A DNA stretch of 64,000 nucleotides from Loripinus fragilis (lineage: Eukaryota; Mollusca; Bivalvia; Lucinida; Lucinidae), in assembly GCA_964019695.1 (NCBI GenBank), contig OZ026518.1, forward strand, positions 83,013,950 through 83,077,949. Direction: 5' to 3'. The position numbers were made by a program, and so were the translations under genes. The notes beneath the pieces are model-generated. The model was not told the origin of the DNA. It did not search any database and saw only the letters and a list, made by a program, of their open reading frames with translations. The stretch's first letter is position 1; each line of letters begins with the position of its first letter. Shown one piece after another: positions 10,205 through 22,405 of this stretch.

Positions 10205-13200
10205 AACAATAGCCAATATTGCTGAATTTATCACCTTGACGTCAGTCAGCATAGCAGTTTGGTATCTGGTCTCATTCTAAATCTCATCATAGCAGTCAGA
10301 CAATACCGATATTGCTATAATTATCACCTTTACGTCAGTCAGCATAGCAGTTTGGTATCTAGGCTCATTCTAAATCTCATCATAGCAGTCAGACAATGCC
10401 AATATTGCCATAATTATCACCTTGACGTCAGTCAGCATAGCAGCATGGTATCTGGTCTCATTCTAAATCTCATCATAGCAGTCAGACAATGCCAATATTG
10501 CCATAATTATCACCTTGACGTCAGTCAGCATAGCAGTTTGGTATCTGGTCTCATTCTAAATCTCATCATAGCAGTCAGACAATGCCAATATTGCCATAAT
10601 TATCACCTTGACGTCAGTTAGCATAGCAGTTTGGTATCTAGGCTCATTCTAAATCTCATCATAGCAGTCAGACAATGCCAATATTGCTATAATTATCACC
10701 TTGACGTCAGTCAGCATAGCAGTTTGGTATCTAGGCTCATTCTAAATCTCATCATAGCAGTCAGACAATGCCAATATTGCCATAATTATCACCTTGACGT
10801 CAGTCAGCAAAGCAGTTTATTATCTAGGCTCATTCTAAATCTCATCATAGCAGTCAGACAATGCCAATATTGCGATAATTATCACCTTGACGTCAGTCAG
10901 CATAGCAGTTTGGTATCTAGGATCATTCTAAATCTCATCATAGCTGTCAGACAATGCCAATATTGTCATAATTATCACCTTGACGTCAGTCAGCATAGCA
11001 GTTTGGTATCTGGTCTCATTCTAAATCTCATCATAGCAGTCAGACAATACCGATATTGCTATAATTATCACATTGACGTCAGTAAGCATAGCAGTTTGGT
11101 ATCTGGCCTCATTCTAAATCTCATCATAGCAGTCAGACAATGCCAATTTTGCCATAATTATCACCTTGACGTCAGTTAGTATAGCAGTTTGGTATCTAGG
11201 CTCATTCTTAATCTCATCATAGCAGTCAGGCAATGCCAATATTGCTATAATTATCACCTTGACGTCAGTCAGCAAAGCAGTTTGGTATCTAGGCTCATTC
11301 TAAATCTCATCATAGCAGTCAGACAATGCCAATATTGTTAAATTATCACCTTGACGTCAGTTAGCATAGCAGTTTGGTATTTGATGTCATTCTAAATCTC
11401 ATCATAGCAGTCAGACAATACCGACATTGTCATGAATATCACAATGACGTCAGTTAGCATAGCAGTTTGGTATCTGGTCTCATTCTAAATCTCATCATAG
11501 CAGTCAGACAATACCGATATTGCTATAATTATCACCTTGACGTCAGTTAGCATAGCAGTTTGGTATCTAGGCTCATTCTAAATCTCATCATAGCAGTCAG
11601 ACAATACCGATATTGCTATAATTATCAACTTGACGTCAGTATGCATAGCAGTTTGGTATCTGACCTCATTCTTAACCTCATCATAGCAGACAGACAATGC
11701 CAATATTGCTATAATTATCAACTTGACGTTATTTAGTATAGCAGTTTGGTATCTGGTCTCAATCAAACATCATCATAGCAATCAGACAATGTCAATATTG
11801 CTATAATTAACACCTTGACTTGCGTTAGCATAGCAGTTTGGTATCTGGTCTCATTCTAAATCTTATCATAGCAGACAATGCCAATATTGCTATAAATATC
11901 ACCATGACGTCAGTCAGCATAGCAGTTTGGTATCTGGTCTCATTGTAAATCACATCATACTAGACAATGCCAATATTGCTATAATTATCACTTTGAAGTT
12001 AGTTAGCTTAGCAGTTTGGTATCTAGTCTCATTCGAAATCTCATCGTAGTGGACAATGCCAAAAGTGCTATAATTATCACCTTGTCGCCAGTTAGCATAG
12101 CAGTTTGGTATCTGGTCTCATTCTAAACTTCATCATAGCAGTCAGACAATGCCAATATTGCTATAATTATCACATTGAAGTCAGTTAGCATAGCAGTTTG
12201 GTATCTGATCACACTCTAAATCTCATCGTACTAGACAATGCCAATATTGTTCTAGTAATCCCCTTGGCGTAAAATAGCATAGCAATTTGGTATCTGATCT
12301 CTTTCTAAATCTTATCGTACTAGACAATGCCAATATTGCTATAATTATCACCTTGGCGACAGTTAGCATAGCAATTTGGTATCTGGTCTCATTCACAATC
12401 TCATCATAGCAGTCAGACAATGCCAATATTGCTTTAAATATCACCATGACGTCAGTAAGCATAGCAGTTTGGTATCTAGGCTCATTCTAAATCTCATCAT
12501 AGCAGCCAGACAATACCGATATTGCTATAATTATCACCTTGACGTCAGTAAGCATAGCAGTTTGGTATCTGGTCTCATTCTAAATCTCATCATAGCAGTC
12601 AGACAATACCGACATTGTCATGAATATTACCATGACGTCAGTTAGCATAGCAGTTTGGTATCTGGTCTCATTCTAAATCTCATCATAGCAGTCAGACAAT
12701 ACCGATATTGCCATAATTATCACCATGACGTCAGTAAGCATAGCAGTTTGGTATCTAGGCTCATTCTAAATCTCATCATAGCAGCCAGACAATACCGATA
12801 TTGCTATAATTATCACCTTGACGTCAGTAAGCATAGCAGTTTGGTATCTGGTCTCAATCAAACATCATCATAGCAATCAGACAATGTCAATATTGCTATA
12901 ATTAACACCTTGACTTGCGTTAGCATAGCAGTTTGGTATCTGGTCTCATTCTAAATCTTATCATAGCAGACAATGCCAATAAAGCTTTAAAGATCACCAT
13001 GACGTCGGTCAGCATAGCAGTTTGGTATCTGGTCTCATTGTAAATCACATCATACTAGACAATACCAATATTGCTATAATTATCACTTTGAAGTCAGTTA
13101 GCTTAGCAGTTTGGTATCTAGGCTAATTCTAAATCTCATCATAGCAGTCAGACAATACCGATATTGCCATAATTATCACCATGACGTCAGTAAGCATAGC

Positions 13201-16200
13201 AGTTTGGTATCTGGTCTCATTCTAAATCTCATCATAGCAGCCAGACAATACCGATAATACCGATATTGCTATAATTATCACCTTGACGTCAGTAAGCATA
13301 GCAGTTTGGTATCTGGTCTCATTCTAAATCTCATCATAGAAGCCAGACAATACCGATAATACCGATATTGCTATAATTATCACCATGACGTCAGTAAGCA
13401 TAGCAGTTTGGTATCTAGGCTCATTCTAAATCTCATCATAGCAGTCAAGACAATACCGATAATACCGATATTGCTATAATTATCACCTTGACGTCAGTAA
13501 GCATAGCAGTTTGGTATCTGGTCTCAATCAAACATCATCATAGCAATCAGACAATGTCAATATTGCTATAATTAACACCTTGACTTGCGTTAGCATAGCA
13601 GTTTGGTATCTGGTCTCATTCTAAATCTTATCATAGCAGACAATGCCAATATTGCTATAAATATCACCATGACGTCGGTCAGCATAGCAGTTTGGTATCT
13701 GGTCTCAATCAAACATCATTATAGCAATCAGACAATGTCAATATTGCTATAATAAACACCTTGACTTGCGTAAGCATAGCAGTTTGGTATCTGGTCTCAT
13801 TCTAAATCTTATCATAGCAGACAATGTCAATATTGCTATAAATATCACCATGACGTCAGTCAGCATAGCAGTTTGGTATCTAGGCTCATTCTAAATCTCA
13901 TCATAGCAGTCAGACAATACCGATATTGCTATAATTATCACCTTGACGTCAGTAAGCATAGCAGTTTGGTATCTAGGCTCATTCTAAATCTCATCATAGC
14001 AGCCAGACAATACCGATATTGCTATAATTATCACCTTGACGTCAGTAAGCATAGCAGTTTGGTATCTGGTCTCATTGTAAATCACATCATACTAGACAAT
14101 ACCAATATTGCTATAATTATCACTTTGAAGTCAGTTAGCTTAGCAGTTTGGTATCTAGGCTAATTCTAAATCTCATCATAGCAGTCAGACAATACCGATA
14201 TTGCCATAATTATCACCATGACGTCAGTAAGCATAGCAGTTTGGTATCTGGTCTCATTCTAAATCTCATCATAGCAGCCAGACAATACCGATAATACCGA
14301 TATTGCTATAATTATCACCTTGACGTCAGTAAGCATAGCAGTTTGGTATCTGGTCTCATTCTAAATCTCATCATAGAAGCCAGACAATACCGATAATACC
14401 GATATTGCTATAATTATCACCATGACGTCAGTAAGCATAGCAGTTTGGTATCTGGTCTCAATCAAACATCATCATAGCAATCAGACAATGTCAATATTGC
14501 TATAATTAACACCTTGACTTGCGTTAGCATAGCAGTTTGGTATCTGGTCTCATTCTAAATCTCATCATAGCAGTCAAGACAATACCGATAATACCGATAT
14601 TGCTATAATTATCACCTTGACGTCAGTAAGCATAGCAGTTTGGTATCTGGTCTCAATCAAACATCATCATAGCAATCAGACAATGTCAATATTGCTATAA
14701 TTAACACCTTGACTTGCGTTAGCATAGCAGTTTGGTATCTGGTCTCATTCTAAATCTTATCATAGCAGACAATGCCAATATTGCTATAAATATCACCATG
14801 ACGTCGGTCAGCATAGCAGTTTGGTATCTGGTCTCAATCAAACATCATTATAGCAATCAGACAATGTCAATATTGCTATAATTAACACCTTGACTTGCGT
14901 TAGCATAGCAGTTTGGTATCTGGTCTCATTCTAAATCTTATCATAGCAGACAATGTCAATATTGCTATAAATATCACCATGACGTCAGTCAGCATAGCAG
15001 TTTGGTATCTAGGCTCATTCTAAATCTCATCATAGCAGTCAGACAATACCGATATTGCTATAATTATCACCTTGACGTCAGTAAGCATAGCAGTTTGGTA
15101 TCTAGGCTCATTCTAAATCTCATCATAGCAGTCAGACAATACCGATATTGCTATAATTATCACCTTGACGTCAGTAAGCATAGCAGTTTGGTATCTAGGC
15201 TCATTCTAAATCTCATCATAGCAGCCAGACAATACCGATATTGCTATAATTATCACCTTGACGTCAGTAAGCATAGCAGTTTGGTATCTGGTCTCAATCA
15301 AACATCATCATAGCAATCAGACAATGTCAATATTGCTATAATCAACACCTTGACCTGCGTTAGCATAGCAGTTTGGTATCTGGTCTCATTCTAAATCTTA
15401 TCATAGCAGACAATGCCAATATTGCTATAAAGATCACCATGACGTCGGTCAGCATAGCAGTTTGGTATCTGGTCTCATTGTAAATCACATCATACTAGAC
15501 AATGCCAATATTGCTATAATTATCACCTTGGCGACAGTTAGCATAGCAATTTGGTATCTGGTCTCATTCACAATCTCATCGTAGCAGTCAGACAATACCG
15601 ATATTGCCATAATTATCACCATGACGTCAGTAAGCATAGCAGTTTGGTATCTAGGCTCATTCTTAATCTCATCATAGCAGTCAGACAATGCCAATATTGC
15701 TATAATTATCACCTTGACGTCAGTTAGCATAGCAGTATGGTATCTAGGCTCATTCTAAACTTCATCATAGCAGTCAGACAATGCCAATATTGCTATAATT
15801 ATCACATTGAAGTCAGTTAGCATAGCAGTTTGGTATCTGATCACACTCTAAATCTCATCGTACTAGACAATGCCAATATTGTTCTAATCATCCCCTTGGC
15901 GTAAAATAGCATAGCAATTTGGTATCTGGTCTCTTTCTAAATCTTATCGTACTAGACAATGCCAATATTGCTATAATTATCACCTTGGCGACAGTTAGCA
16001 TAGCAATTTGGTATCTGGTCTCATTCACAATCTCATCATAGCAGTCAGACAATGCCAAAATTGCTTTAAATATCACCATGACGTCAGTAAGCATAGCAGT
16101 TTGGTATCTAGGCTCATTCTAAATCTCATCATAGCAGCCAGACAATACCAATATTGCTATAATTATTACCATGACGTCAGTCAGCATAGCAGTTTGGTAT

Positions 16201-17733
16201 CTGGTCTCATTCTTAATCTCATCATAGCAGTCAGACAATGCCAATATTGCTATAATTATCACCATGACGTCAGTTAGCATAGCAGTTTGGTATCTAGGCT
16301 CATTCTAAATCTCATCATAGCAGTCAGACAATACCGATATTGCCATAATTATCACCTTGACGTCAGTAAGCATAGCAGTTTGGTATCTGGTCTCATTCTA
16401 AATCTCATCATAGCAGTCAGACAATGCCAATATTGCCATAATTATCACCTTGACGTCAGTAAGCATAGCAGTTTGGTATCTAGGCTCATTCTAAATCTCA
16501 TCATAGCAGCCAGACAATACCGTTATTGCTATAATTATCACCATGACGTCATTAAGCATAGCAGTTTGGTATCTGGTCTCATTGTAAATCACATCATAGC
16601 AGTCAGACAATACCGATAATACCGATATTGCTATAATTATCACCTTGACGTCAGTAAGCATAGCAGTTTGGTATCTAGGCTCATTCTAAATCTCATCATA
16701 GCAGCCAAACAATACCGATATTGCTATAATTATCACCTTGACGTCAGTAAGCATAGCAGTTTGGTATCTGGTCTCAATCAAACATCATCATAGCAATCAG
16801 ACAATGTCAATATTGCTATAATTAACACCTTGACCTGCGTTAGCATAGCAGTTTGGTATCTAGGCTCATTCTAAATCTTATCATAGCAGATAATGCCAAT
16901 ATTGCTATAAATATCACCATGACGTCGGTCAGCATAGCAGTTTGGTATCTGGTCTCATTGTAAATCACATCATACTAGACAATGCCAATATTGCTATAAT
17001 TATCACTTTGAAGTTAGTTAGCTTAGCAGTTTGGTATCTAGTCTCATTCGAAATCTCATCGTAGTGGACAATGCCAATAGTGCTATAATTATCACCTTGT
17101 CGCCAGTTAGCATAGCAGTTTGGTATCTGGTCTCATTCTAAACTTCATCATAGCAGTCAGACAATGCCAATATTGCTATAATTATCACATTGAAGTCAGT
17201 TAGCATAGCAGTTTGGTATCTGATCACACTCTAAATCTCATCGTACTAGACAATGCCAATATTGTTCTAATCATCCCCTTGGCGTAAAATAGCATAGCAA
17301 TTTGGTATCTGGTCTCTTTCTAAATCTTATCGTACTAGACAATGCCAATATTGCTATAATTATCACCTTGGCGACAGTTAGCATAGCAATTTGGTGTCTG
17401 GTCTCATTCACAATCTCACCATAGCAGTCAAACAATGCCAATATTGCTTTAAATATCACCATGACGTCAGTAAGCATAGCAGTTTGGTATCTAGGCTCAT
17501 TCTAAATCTCATCGCAGCTGACAATACCAATATTGCTATAATTGTCACAATGACATCAGTTAGCATAGCAGCTTGGTATCTAGTCTCATTCTTAATCTCA
17601 TAATAGCAGTCAGACGATGTCAATATTGCTATAATTATCACCTTGACGTTAGTAGCATAGCAGTTTGGTACATTTATCTTGTCTCATTCTAAACCTCATC
17701 ATAGAAGTCAGACAATGCCAATTTTGCTATAAA
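10205..17733. repeat. 93-bp satellite array, about 80 monomers, CRE-bearing
   Basis: Head-to-tail monomers, for example unit starts 10251 and 10344, giving 93 bp. The consensus runs 'atagcagtttggtatctggt - ctcattctaaatctcatcat - agcagtcagacaataccgat - attgctataattatcacctt - gacgtcagtcagc'. Length variants occur: shorter units with 'catcatactagacaatgcc', and 102-bp units with a 9-bp 'ataccgata' duplication (13245, 13360, 14285). Because 93 is a multiple of 3, open frames persist over several monomers on both strands. They are repeat artefacts. Most monomers contain the palindrome TGACGTCA. Kilobase-scale internal duplications are present. Confidence 0.95.
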
Positions 17734-18066
17734 TTAGGGGATAACTGTATTCAAAATTTTCATTTGGGGAGGTATATCGTCGGATATACAGTCAGAAATT
17801 AAAAAAAGGGGGTTCCGAACGTATATCCGACGATATACCTCCCCAAATGAAAATTTTGAATATGGTTATCCCCATTCTAATGCATTTCTACAGTTTCGTC
17901 TCAAATTGGAGCGTTGCAAGCCGCATAAAGTCGAACGTCATCCAACAATATGTGACGTAATTAATGACGTCAAACTATTTCCGACAGTATATCGCAGGAT
18001 ATACTGTCGCAAATTTTTGACGTTATCCAATCAGATGTCACGTTACAAAAGCAAGTGCATTAGAAT
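17734..18066 (+). mobile_element. MITE inserted in the satellite, copy 1
   Basis: It runs from TTAGGGGATAACTGTATTCA to 'gcaagtgcattagaat' and splits a satellite monomer: 'ttgctataaa' stands on the left, and 'atcacattgacgtcagttag' resumes on the right. It holds two foldbacks, one built on 'ttcatttggggaggtatat' and one on 'cagtatatcgcaggatatactg'. An inverted copy lies at 27090-27449. No coding capacity. Confidence 0.85.
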
Positions 18067-18120
18067 ATCACATTGACGTCAGTTAGCATTGCCGTTTGGT
18101 ATCTGGTGTCATTCTAAACC
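18067..18120. repeat. Residual satellite monomer beyond the MITE
   Basis: 'cattgacgtcagttagcatt' and 'ggtatctggtgtcattctaa' match the array and end at about 18120, the true right edge of the satellite. Confidence 0.85.
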
Positions 18121-18310
18121 GTCAAGATGTTAAATTGACCTTAACGCGGCATGATGTTGCTGTGAATCATATGCTCCAACACCTTACAGGCTACAGAGGT
18201 TAGGAAGACAGGTCGGTAGTTGGATGGTAGGTGTTCCGGACCTTTCTTATACAGGGTTACAATAAGAGCAGCAGGAACACAGCCATCGTCAAGTGAATGC
18301 TGGTACCTGG
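18121..18310 (-). pseudogene. LINE reverse-transcriptase fragment
   Basis: On the minus strand, upstream of the stop at 18141, the frame reads Y-K-K-G ... P-S-N-Y-R-P-V-F-L-T-S-V-A-C-K-V-L-E-H-M-I. This is the first conserved block of the RT palm/fingers in many LINEs (K-K-G-x-x-x-x-x-x-N-Y-R-P-I-S-L-T-S). The catalytic Y-x-D-D box is absent. The fragment stops where the satellite begins, so the satellite or a rearrangement truncated it. Confidence 0.7.
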
Positions 18311-18970
18311 GTATATCAAGTTTTGAGAATGTTTTTTCACAATTTTCCAGGGCACATAATATACATGGAATAGGCATTTTGGCATGTGCATGGTAGAACT
18401 TATTAAGCCTTGTTGTGTGTAAAGCAGGTACAAAGAAGCTGTTTTTCAAAAGGGGGCATTTTTGGGGAGGCAGCCATGTTATTGTTATGCTTTAAATTTC
18501 CATTTTGTCTATTTGGCCCTACCTGGTATCAGGAACATGTCCGTTCTTTATGAGAAAGAAAAAATTGCTTTATCTATAAGCAACTGCAAAAACAGAAATT
18601 CAAAACTGATCAAATAAACATGAAACAGGTCTCGTACTTGCTATGGACTTAAAATCTCATTGGCTCAAATATTCAAGTGAATGCGGTTTCATACTCAGTC
18701 CACAACTGGATAGCATTTAACTTTCCTTCTAGATACCTCAAATAGGTACTTTTGCCAAAGCAGTGCAGACCCTGATATAATGCCACATAACGCAGCTTTT
18801 CATCAGGATCTGCACTGTTGGCAAAGACAAAACAATCTTCAGGATCAGAAATGCATAATTTAGACATCAGTATATTCGATTCGATAAAATACAAAATGGA
18901 CAATCCCATACTTGTTTTATAAACATGCTTGGTAAAATCCATCAGCAAATGGATTTATATGGGATACATA
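18311..18970. other. No recognisable gene
   Basis: AT-rich. A minus-strand open frame at 18673-18948 has no domain I recognise and includes a 'gatcctgat/atcaggatc' motif that recurs in hairpins across the window, so it is probably repeat-derived. Confidence 0.5.
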
Positions 18971-19215
18971 CATGGGTGAAAGTTCAAAAATCCCAAAATC
19001 TTGAACTTTTGAAATTTCAATCTTAAAACTTGCAGTATGCCCTCTAAATATCCACAATTTCAAGATTAAATTGTCAATTGTCCTAAGACAGACTGAAAAT
19101 AAATCAGAGAAGCTAATATAATCTCCTTAGTTCAGGATTTTTGAGGATGACTTTATGTAGAAAGTCATCCTCAAAATCCTGAATTCAGGAATCATCCTGA
19201 AAACTTTCACCCATG
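18971..19215. mobile_element. 'CATGGGTGAAAG' MITE, 245 bp, copy 1
   Basis: The ends CATGGGTGAAAGTT and ACTTTCACCCATG are inverted repeats. TACATA flanks both sides (19216-19221 on the right), a 6-bp TSD. A hairpin 'gaggatgacttta...gtagaaagtcatcctc' lies near the right end. The second copy is at 35349-35591. Confidence 0.85.
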
Positions 19216-19464
19216 TACATACCATAAAGCAATACAAAGCATGTTCATTATTTTATTTTATTTCCTCATAACTCCCTAATCTATAACATTTACAGGTCAG
19301 GTGCAGAGTCAAAGCTGACACCCATTTTCTAACAGTTTAAAGATATATTTTAATCAAATACAGGGTATTGAAAATGATACCCCATCTTTTTAAATGCAAA
19401 TTATAACATGGGCAGAACCAAATATTTCCAAAATCTTGAACTTAAGAAATTTTACCTGTTTGCT

Positions 19465-19545
19465 TGATTATGTTCGTTTGCTTTGTTGCTTTACATCCCA
19501 TGTCAACAGCTATGGTCATGGCGAGACGGTCAGTACACCTCACTT
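19465..19545. repeat. Repeat 'GTTGCTTTACRTCCCA...', copy 1
   Basis: 'ttgttgctttacatcccatg', 'tcaacagctatggtcatggc' and 'cggtcagtacacc' are matched at 32365-32450. The phrase 'ctttacatcccatgtcaaca' also resembles the 3' region of the SINEs at 33776-40959, so this may be a diverged SINE tail. Confidence 0.5.
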
Positions 19546-19556
19546 GAGCTGAAGCA

Positions 19557-19625
19557 TATCGATAGAATACTTGTGTATTAATCCTATCCTGCAGATAGGA
19601 TTCATACACAAGTGATCTATCGATG
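19557..19625. repeat. Long near-perfect hairpin
   Basis: Arms TATCGATAGAATACTTGTGT...CCTATC and GATAGG...ACACAAGTGATCTATCGAT are about 32 bp each, around a 5-base loop (ctgca). Confidence 0.85.
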
Positions 19626-20664
19626 ATAAGTCCCTGATAACTTTGTCAACAAAACATGACGTCACAGTCACTCTTGGCTGGCAGGACAGTATTTATCATG
19701 GCTCATTTGTTTTACGGAAAAGTTTTGATCCGGATCAGCTGGCTTCTTCAGAAGCCAATTGATTTGTATCAACAGGCCTTTAGTTAAGAGTGTGTAAAAA
19801 AAAAAAAATCTCAGCCAAAACATATGTTGTGGGTACTCATATAAGTTAAAACTGATGGGTAAGAAAATATTTACAATTTCACCTTAAAAATTTTGTTTAT
19901 CTAAACCCATGATCACACTGGTCAACGGAAGCGCATAGGCTTCTCGCGAAACGTGAGGGTTCTCAAATGGAACACGCAGGCTCCTAGAACAATGGCGGAT
20001 TGACGACAGCCAAAACAGGTATAAGACATACTTTCTATTTATTTTACAGTTGCTCAACGGTCGTAGAATGCCAAATATGCCTTAAAGTACGCCACACTCA
20101 TTTGCCCTTACAGCGGCAGTACGTTTAGGTCCCTAGATCTACATTGACGTAGAGGTGCTTTGTGCTAAATTGCCTACAAATTCTCTATTTCCCTCTTTTA
20201 TAGGCAATCACAGCTAATGTTATGCCCAGAAAATATTAAACCCAGATAATGAAGTCAAATGACACTCACCAAACTGCTGTCAGATCCCTATAAAATAAAA
20301 GCGTGCCCAATTTGCTTTACAACGCACCTAGGTTCTACATGTGATGATCTAGTTTTCAATAAAGTATATATCTGGTTTCATACTGTTTTAAAAAGAATTT
20401 ATATATGGGTCCAGCACAGTAAGAGCTAAGCTAAATTTTGTTATTTGTGACAACATTTTCTTTGGACAAGTACATTATGGTCGTTTAGGGTGATAGTTAA
20501 ATGACTTGAAAACAGATGGCTTGAACATGGTTAATTTTTAACTCCTTGAGTACCTAGAAAATTATTTTCATATCTCTAGGTATTTATGCTGGTTTTGACA
20601 GGTTTGCATTAATCAATCTTCAAAAGGAATGTTGTTTGTATTCATAAGAATCGCCTCATTGAGG
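19626..20664. other. No recognisable gene
   Basis: Contains a short hairpin near 19730-19770 ('gatcagctggcttc ttca gaagccaattgat'). Otherwise featureless AT-rich sequence. Confidence 0.5.
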
Positions 20665-21785
20665 CAATTCTATTGATTACACAACAAAAGAGCCCTAGGG
20701 CCCTGGATCGCTCACCCTGGGTCCTGGCACATAAGATGATGTATTGGTCTGTGACTAAAAATATGTCTTTTAAAGATAGTTTTATTTTTGCTTTGGTAGC
20801 CATGTTGTTCAGCTGGGCTAAACATTCTGATCAAGTAAGTTTTTATGAATTTGGACCAGTGGTTCAGGAGGTCATTTAAAGATATTTCTTATCAATAGCT
20901 CTGGCAGCCTTTTTGTTCAGTGCTTCCAAACCATTTGTGCAAGTATGGTAGTGGGCATTATGCCTAACATTTCTGTGAAATTAGATTGAATTTTGAATAA
21001 TGGTTCAAGAGGCAATACAGTTGAAAGACATTTTATCTAGAGCTCAGGTGATCAGCTGAGCTCAGATGTAAAAGGGAGCAGAACCATTTGTGCAGTTTTT
21101 AACAAGGTCTTTGTGAGGAACAATTCTGTGAAATTATTTTTAATTTGGACAAGTGATTCAGTAGATGTTGTTTAAAGACATTTCTTATCTAGAGCTCTGG
21201 CAGCCCCTCTGTTCAGTGGAGCGGAACCATTTGTGCAATTTTGGTGGAGTGCATCATGGGGAACAATTCTGTGAAATTATTTTGAATTTGGACATGTGGT
21301 TCAGTAGATGTTGTTTAAAGACATTTCTTATCTAGAGCTCTGGCAGCCCCTCTGTTCAGTGGAGCAGAACCATTTGTGCAATTTTGGTGGAGTGCATCAT
21401 GGGGAACAATTCTGTGAAATTATTTTGAATTTGGACCAGTGGTTCAGGAGATGTTGTTTAAGAACATTTCTTATCTACAGCTCTGGTGGCCCATTTGTTC
21501 GACAGAGCCAAACCATTCGTGCAATTTTGGTGAAGTGCATCATGAGGAACAATTCTGTGAAATTATTTTAAATTTGGACCAGTGGTTCAGGAGATGTTGT
21601 TTAAGAACATTTCTTATCTACAGCTCTGGCGGCCCCTTTTTTCGACAGAGCCAAACCATTTGTGCAATTTTAGTAGAGTGCATCATGAGGAACAATTCTG
21701 CTAAATTATTTTGAATTGGACCAGTGATTCACGAGACCAATCACAAAATAGCTCACCTTGGCATTCGGCTCAGGTGAGCAAAAAA
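20665..21785. mobile_element. Composite element with about 143-bp tandem repeats
   Basis: Bounded by 'gggccctggatcgctcaccc' on the left and a 'agctcaccttggcattcggctcaggtgagc' hairpin on the right. Between lie about six tandem copies. 'agatgttgtttaa' recurs near 21163, 21306, 21450 and 21593, and 'aaccatttgtgcaattttggt' is also repeated. Ends and architecture parallel 22512-24994. No domain is recognisable in the frames at 21308 and 21439. Confidence 0.7.
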
Positions 21786-22069
21786 CATACCTTGATTTTA
21801 TGGAATACTAAATTACCCTCAACATGCCTCCAAATTTGGTGCTATACTTTACTCTCAGTTGCTTGAACTAATTGCTATTTTGAGCCATTGAAATTTGGCT
21901 GTACTTCTCCCTGGCCAGTATCAAAGTTTGCTATTTCAATACCACTGCATCTAGGCTATATGTACATTAAAGGCTATAACAGAGCTCAATAATACCATAA
22001 TTATTTTTTCTCTTCACTTTAATACCCGGTTTACCAGTTGTTTTTTTCCAATAACTTGCTTTATTTTGT

Positions 22070-22360
22070 AGAGAGTATCACCATTTATCATATGACATCA
22101 CGTGAGTGAAATAATGCCATGCAATAAAATCGATAAACCACTAGTGGTTTACAGATTTACGGGAAATGTTATGAAGTCCATAACAACATTGCGCACATAA
22201 TGACGCAATTATAACTTTTTTTTTACACCAGAATGAGATTTCAAAGTAATCTTAATGCCATATCTAACATTCGTGCTCTTGTATTATTAAATTTATTAAA
22301 CTTGTTGCGAAACTTTTCCTCAACTCGTTTAATAAAATCAATAAAACATGAGCACTTCTA
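22070..22360. repeat. Dispersed repeat 'accactagtggtttacagattt', copy 1
   Basis: 'gccatgcaataaaatcgat', 'aaccactagtggtttacagatt' and 'aaaatcaataaaacatgagc' are matched in the same order at 30541-30885. A hairpin is centred on ACTAGT. Family unknown. Confidence 0.65.
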
Positions 22361-22405
22361 TTTATTAACCTCATCCTGCTGAATTTTATGCGCTGTATGC
22401 CACCC

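Noticed and set aside
10259..16619. Open frames of 60-180 codons with a 31-residue repeat in the satellite
   Set aside because: The 93-bp monomer is divisible by three, so frames stay open on both strands by default. Monomer variants with frame-breaking lengths are common and there is no sign of codon-level constraint.
10205..17733. CRISPR-like array of repeats
   Set aside because: The monomers are contiguous 93-bp satellite units with no unique spacers, and the sequence is eukaryotic.
18673..18948. 91-codon minus-strand frame as a gene
   Set aside because: It includes a motif that recurs in hairpins across the window and has no splice or domain support.
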